Shown: positions 16,064 to 18,316 of the stretch, one piece after another | How positions within the stretch are numbered: the first letter of the stretch is position 1 | How the letters are laid out: each line of letters starts with the position of its first letter | Assembly (NCBI GenBank): GCA_947631215.1 | Contig: CANRKN010000032.1 | Coordinates: forward strand, 1-18,316 | From: an uncultured Oscillospiraceae bacterium | GTDB lineage: Bacteria > Bacillota_A > Clostridia > Oscillospirales > Oscillospiraceae | Reading direction: 5' to 3' | DNA: 18,316 nt | The notes under the pieces: model-generated | What the model saw: the letters and a program-made list of their open reading frames with translations, nothing else | What the model was told of the DNA's origin: nothing | Database searches by the model: none | Made by a program: the position numbers and the translations under genes

Positions 16064-16100
16064 GCAGAAAGCCTCCCCTGTGCAAGGGGAGGCTTTCTGC
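16064..16100 (-). terminator. Perfect 16-bp hairpin after the anti-sigma gene
   Basis: Two 16-base arms (16064-16079 and 16085-16100), beginning GCAGAAAGCC, pair perfectly around a 5-base loop. It starts 11 bases after the anti-sigma stop, the right place for a terminator. The best T-rich tail, CTTTATTTTCTTT, follows on the plus strand; on the minus strand the only U-rich part is CTTTCT inside the stem. It may work in both directions, or be a remnant of a dispersed palindromic repeat. Confidence 0.55.
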
Positions 16101-16111
16101 CTTTATTTTCT

Positions 16112-16918
16112 TTATCTCTCCGCCGCCGGGGGCTCCTCCAGGAGCTCGCCGTCGTAGGTATAATATTCCTTATGTCCGTCCGGCCAGAGGATATATACAT
16201 AGTCGTCCGTGAAGCTGTAGCCGCCATCACGGCCGCCGCCGTCTTCCCACATCGCCCGCTCCCAGTCCCAGAGGACGTCCACATAGCCGGGCACGTCGTT
16301 CTCCTCCGCCGTCCACACGGTAATGCCGTTGAAGGTGACCTCATCCACGCCGCCCGCCGTCTCGTCGGGGACGAAGAACAGTGCAGGCCGCTCCGGGTGA
16401 CCGTCCGGCTGCCGCCAGGAGAGCACCGGATGGCACATCTCAAAGGCAAGCGTGGTCTTTCCGTCCTTCTCCGCCGTCTCCATGCGCGTCGCCGCCCTGC
16501 CGCCGTAGGTGTCGGCGTAGTGGATAAAGATCTGCGGGCCCTGGTCCGTGTCGATGCGGCAGATATCCTTCACCTCCCACTGGGAGTCCTTCACCGGCAC
16601 GATGCACCACTCGCTCAGCCCCGCGACGCCCCCCACGGCTGCTCCCGCCGCCAGCACCGCCGCCAGAACGATGGCTATTATCTTCTTCCGCTTCTGCTTT
16701 TTCATCATGCCCCGGAACCGGTCCAGGGTGCTCTGGCCGCCCTTGGCGGGCTTCGCCAGTGCCTTTTCCATGGCCTCGTACTCCGCCCGGCAGGCCTGGC
16801 ACCCCATCAGATGCTCACCCACCGCCGACCGGGTCTCGGCGCTCACCACCTCGTCGTGATAGAGCGGCAATATGTCCCGCACCACGGCGCAGGGCAGCGT
16901 ATTTTTATATTCGTTCAT
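16112..16918 (-). CDS. Membrane anti-sigma factor with N-terminal zf-HC2 domain
   Basis: Predicted regulator of 268 residues that holds its partner ECF sigma factor inactive at the membrane. The anti-sigma zinc finger is at about 8-46: Cys10 and the H-x3-C-x2-C motif with His36, Cys40 and Cys43. A basic stretch (MMKKQKRKK) leads into one membrane helix (about 79-101). The outside part (about 102-268) is not a domain I recognise; it is rich in aromatic and acidic residues and could be the sensing part. The ATG at 16918 overlaps the sigma gene's TGA as ATGA, with AGGAAGG upstream, so the two proteins are probably made in matched amounts. A longer reading frame runs back to 17167 but only by crossing the sigma gene. 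The hairpin just downstream ends the unit. Confidence 0.88.
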   Translation of the reverse strand: MNEYKNTLPCAVVRDILPLYHDEVVSAETRSAVGEHLMGCQACRAEYEAMEKALAKPAKGGQSTLDRFRGMMKKQKRKKIIAIVLAAVLAAGAAVGGVAGLSEWCIVPVKDSQWEVKDICRIDTDQGPQIFIHYADTYGGRAATRMETAEKDGKTTLAFEMCHPVLSWRQPDGHPERPALFFVPDETAGGVDEVTFNGITVWTAEENDVPGYVDVLWDWERAMWEDGGGRDGGYSFTDDYVYILWPDGHKEYYTYDGELLEEPPAAER

Positions 16919-17424
16919 ATCATGCCTTCCTTTCGCAGCGTCTCCAGTATCGTCTTTTTGGCCCGGTGGTAGGTGACCCTGGCCCAGCCCTCGGTCTTTC
17001 CGAACAGCTCTCCTATCTCGGCAAAGGCCAGCTCGCCGAAGGCCCGCAGGGAGAACACCTCCTTGTAGGGCTCGTCCAGCCCGTGCAGCGCCCGGTGGAC
17101 CGCCATGGACATATCCCGGTCCTCCACCGCCTGCTCCACCCCGCCCGTCTCCGGCGAGGGCTCCCACTCCAAGGGCGCTTCCCGGCCCCGCTTTTTACAG
17201 CGGTTGAGCCACGCATTTTTCGCGATGGCGCAGAGCCATGTATAGAGGCTGCTTTCCCCCGCAAAGGAGCCCCGGGCCTTCATGGCCTTCAAAAAGGTCT
17301 CCTGTGTCACGTCCTGGGCGTCGGCCTCATCCCGGCACAGGGTCAGGGCGTAGCGGTACACCGCCTCATATTCGGCGCACAGCGCCTTTTCCGACAGCTC
17401 CGGCTCCCGCTTCTTTCGTCCCAT
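16915..17424 (-). CDS. ECF-family RNA polymerase sigma factor
   Basis: Predicted extracytoplasmic-function sigma factor of 169 residues, the usual size for the family. Region 2 covers about 15-80, with the DAQDVTQETFLKA helix (35-48) and the SSLYTWLCAIAKN segment (58-70). Region 4 covers about 108-165, with a helix-turn-helix around FAEIGELFGKTEGWARVTYHR. It would direct RNA polymerase to stress or envelope genes once the neighbouring anti-sigma factor lets go. I chose the ATG at 17424 because the family's N-terminus begins here and a G-rich ribosome site (AAGGGGG) lies about 10 bases upstream. The frame stays open to 17529, but that extension crosses the promoter and terminator. A match to ECF promoters just upstream suggests self-activation. 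Confidence 0.92.
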   Translation of the reverse strand: MGRKKREPELSEKALCAEYEAVYRYALTLCRDEADAQDVTQETFLKAMKARGSFAGESSLYTWLCAIAKNAWLNRCKKRGREAPLEWEPSPETGGVEQAVEDRDMSMAVHRALHGLDEPYKEVFSLRAFGELAFAEIGELFGKTEGWARVTYHRAKKTILETLRKEGMI

Positions 17425-17440
17425 GGCCCCGCCCCCTTTC

Positions 17441-17450
17441 GTACATGTAC
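17441..17450. promoter_or_regulatory. GTACATGTAC palindrome at the predicted transcription start
   Basis: A perfect 10-base palindrome lies between the ECF -10 element and the sigma gene's ribosome site, about where RNA should begin. It could be an operator, but a palindrome this short also arises by chance. Confidence 0.25.
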
Positions 17451-17455
17451 GCCCG

Positions 17456-17484
17456 TTAGACAATCGAGCCGCGTTTTCGTTACA
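17456..17484 (-). promoter_or_regulatory. ECF-type promoter of the sigma/anti-sigma operon
   Basis: On the minus strand TGTAAC (17484-17479) is separated by 16 bases from TGTC (17462-17459), reading TGTCTAA. This resembles the AAC-type -35 and CGTC-type -10 elements of Firmicute ECF sigma factors such as SigX, SigM and SigV. It lies 31 bases before the sigma start codon and directly after the previous gene's terminator, so autoregulation is likely. Confidence 0.55.
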
Positions 17485-17492
17485 AAGGCATG

Positions 17493-17526
17493 AAAACACC
17501 GCGCCCTTCCGAGGAAGAGCGCGGTG
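17493..17526 (-). terminator. Rho-independent terminator of the pyrimidine-nucleoside phosphorylase gene
   Basis: CACCGCGC and GCGCGGTG arms (17519-17526 and 17497-17504) extend inward through CTTCC/GGAAG to a nearly continuous stem. On the minus strand it is followed by TTTT (17496-17493). It begins 25 bases after the phosphorylase stop codon and separates that gene from the sigma operon. Confidence 0.8.
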
Positions 17527-17551
17527 CAAAACTATTTTCTTACGGGGCCTT

Positions 17552-18316
17552 TTACTTGACCACGCCCTTGACGAAGGGACCCCGCTCCACCTTCTCCGGG
17601 CTTATCTCATAGCAGTCCCGGAGCATCTCCACGGCCTTTTCGCCTGCCTCCTCCGTGCGGGCGAAGATGGTCGCCAGCACGTCGCCCACGGCCACCCGGT
17701 CGCCCACCTTCTTATTCAGCGCCAGGCCCACGCCCGGGTCGATGCTGTCGCCCTTGGCCGCCCGGCCGCCGCCCAGGTGCATGCTCACAAGGCCCACATC
17801 CTCCGCCTGGATGCGCCGGACGTACCCGGCCCTGTCCGCCTTCACATCCATGCACACCGGGGCCAGGGTCAGCTTCTTGGGGTCGTATACCGCCGCCGGG
17901 TCGCCCCCCTGAGCCTTCACGAAGGCGGCGAACTTCTCCAGCGCCGCGCCGCTTTCCACCGCATGCTCCAGCATGGCCCGGGCCGTATCATCATCGGCGG
18001 CCACGCCGCTTTCTCTCAATATCTGCGTCCCCAGGACCAGGCACAGCTCCATGAGCTCACCCCGATACTCGCCCCGCAATGTTGCCAGGGCCTCGTGGAC
18101 CTCAATGGCGTTGCCCACGGTGACGCCCAGGGGCTCATCCATGTCCGTCACCACGGCCACCACCTTCTTCCCGGCCCGGCGGCCCACGTCGGTGAGGGCC
18201 TTCGCCAGGGCAAAGGCGTCGTCCTCCGTCTGCATGAACGCGCCGGAGCCGCACTTTACGTCCAGCACGATCACGTCCGCGCCCACCGCCAGCTTCTTGC
18301 ACAGGATGCTGCTGAC
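17552..18316 (-). CDS. pdp: Pyrimidine-nucleoside phosphorylase, 3' part (N-terminus beyond the window)
   Basis: This is the C-terminal part, about 254 residues, of a pyrimidine-nucleoside (thymidine/uridine) phosphorylase. The enzyme splits pyrimidine nucleosides with phosphate into a base and (deoxy)ribose 1-phosphate for salvage in the cytoplasm. Visible family signatures are the SSILCKKLA segment at the window edge, VIVLDVKCGSGAFM, VVTDMDEPLG, the GNAIEVHEAL helix and, in the C-terminal alpha/beta domain, LGGGRAAKGDSIDPGVG and KKVGDRVAVGD. The usual length is about 430 residues, so roughly 180 lie to the right. The frame is open to base 18316 without a stop; a GTG at 18286 is internal to the conserved domain and is not the start. 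The gene could equally be named deoA; which pyrimidines it prefers cannot be read from this part. It has no evident tie to the signalling cluster. Confidence 0.92.
   Translation of the reverse strand, partial: VSSILCKKLAVGADVIVLDVKCGSGAFMQTEDDAFALAKALTDVGRRAGKKVVAVVTDMDEPLGVTVGNAIEVHEALATLRGEYRGELMELCLVLGTQILRESGVAADDDTARAMLEHAVESGAALEKFAAFVKAQGGDPAAVYDPKKLTLAPVCMDVKADRAGYVRRIQAEDVGLVSMHLGGGRAAKGDSIDPGVGLALNKKVGDRVAVGDVLATIFARTEEAGEKAVEMLRDCYEISPEKVERGPFVKGVVK

Noticed and set aside
16919..17167. N-terminal extension of the anti-sigma frame
   Set aside because: It is out of frame across the sigma factor's region 4 and is composed of Gly/Arg-rich sequence; the ATGA-coupled start at 16918 has a ribosome site.

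Overview
The window is GC-rich, tightly packed DNA in which every gene I can support lies on the minus strand, so transcription runs from right to left. The strong GGAGG ribosome sites, an ECF sigma/zf-HC2 anti-sigma pair, a Gram-positive-type pyrimidine-nucleoside phosphorylase and the codon use all suggest a high-GC member of the Clostridia, probably Oscillospiraceae or a relative. That placement is an inference from style; no marker gene is present.

Right part (about 16.1-18.3 kb): the 3' portion of a pyrimidine-nucleoside phosphorylase gene runs off the right edge and ends in a good terminator. Next comes an ECF-type promoter, an ECF sigma factor and its membrane anti-sigma factor, overlapping by ATGA. 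A 16-bp perfect hairpin closes this unit.

Main part (0.08-15.95 kb): a nine-gene cluster, probably one operon, devoted to Ser/Thr phospho-signalling at the membrane. In transcription order it encodes: a DUF805-FHA membrane protein; a zinc-ribbon protein with two FQPT motifs and an FHA domain; a membrane-anchored PP2C phosphatase with a long acidic N-terminal region; a soluble PP2C phosphatase; an HtrA-like serine protease with a lipobox, one membrane segment and a C-terminal FHA domain; a short tail-anchored zinc-ribbon kinase; and three large paralogous proteins (about 1,080-1,110 residues). Each large protein has a zinc ribbon, a kinase domain, a membrane helix and a roughly 700-residue ectodomain of beta-solenoid-like repeats. 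Gaps are short (1-77 bases) or negative, which supports co-transcription.

The middle of the three large kinases has lost its glycine-rich loop and has NFA in place of DFG, so it is a predicted pseudokinase between two kinases that look active. The cluster thus holds writers (three kinases and a pseudokinase), erasers (two PP2Cs), readers (three FHA proteins) and a surface protease physically joined to a reader. My working model, an inference, is an envelope-sensing phospho-relay: solenoid ectodomains sense something outside, the kinases signal inside, FHA proteins read the phosphothreonines, and the protease-FHA protein links cytoplasmic phosphorylation to proteolysis outside. The left edge holds a hairpin just after the last gene that probably ends the operon. 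I saw no tRNA, rRNA, CRISPR, transposase or phage gene.
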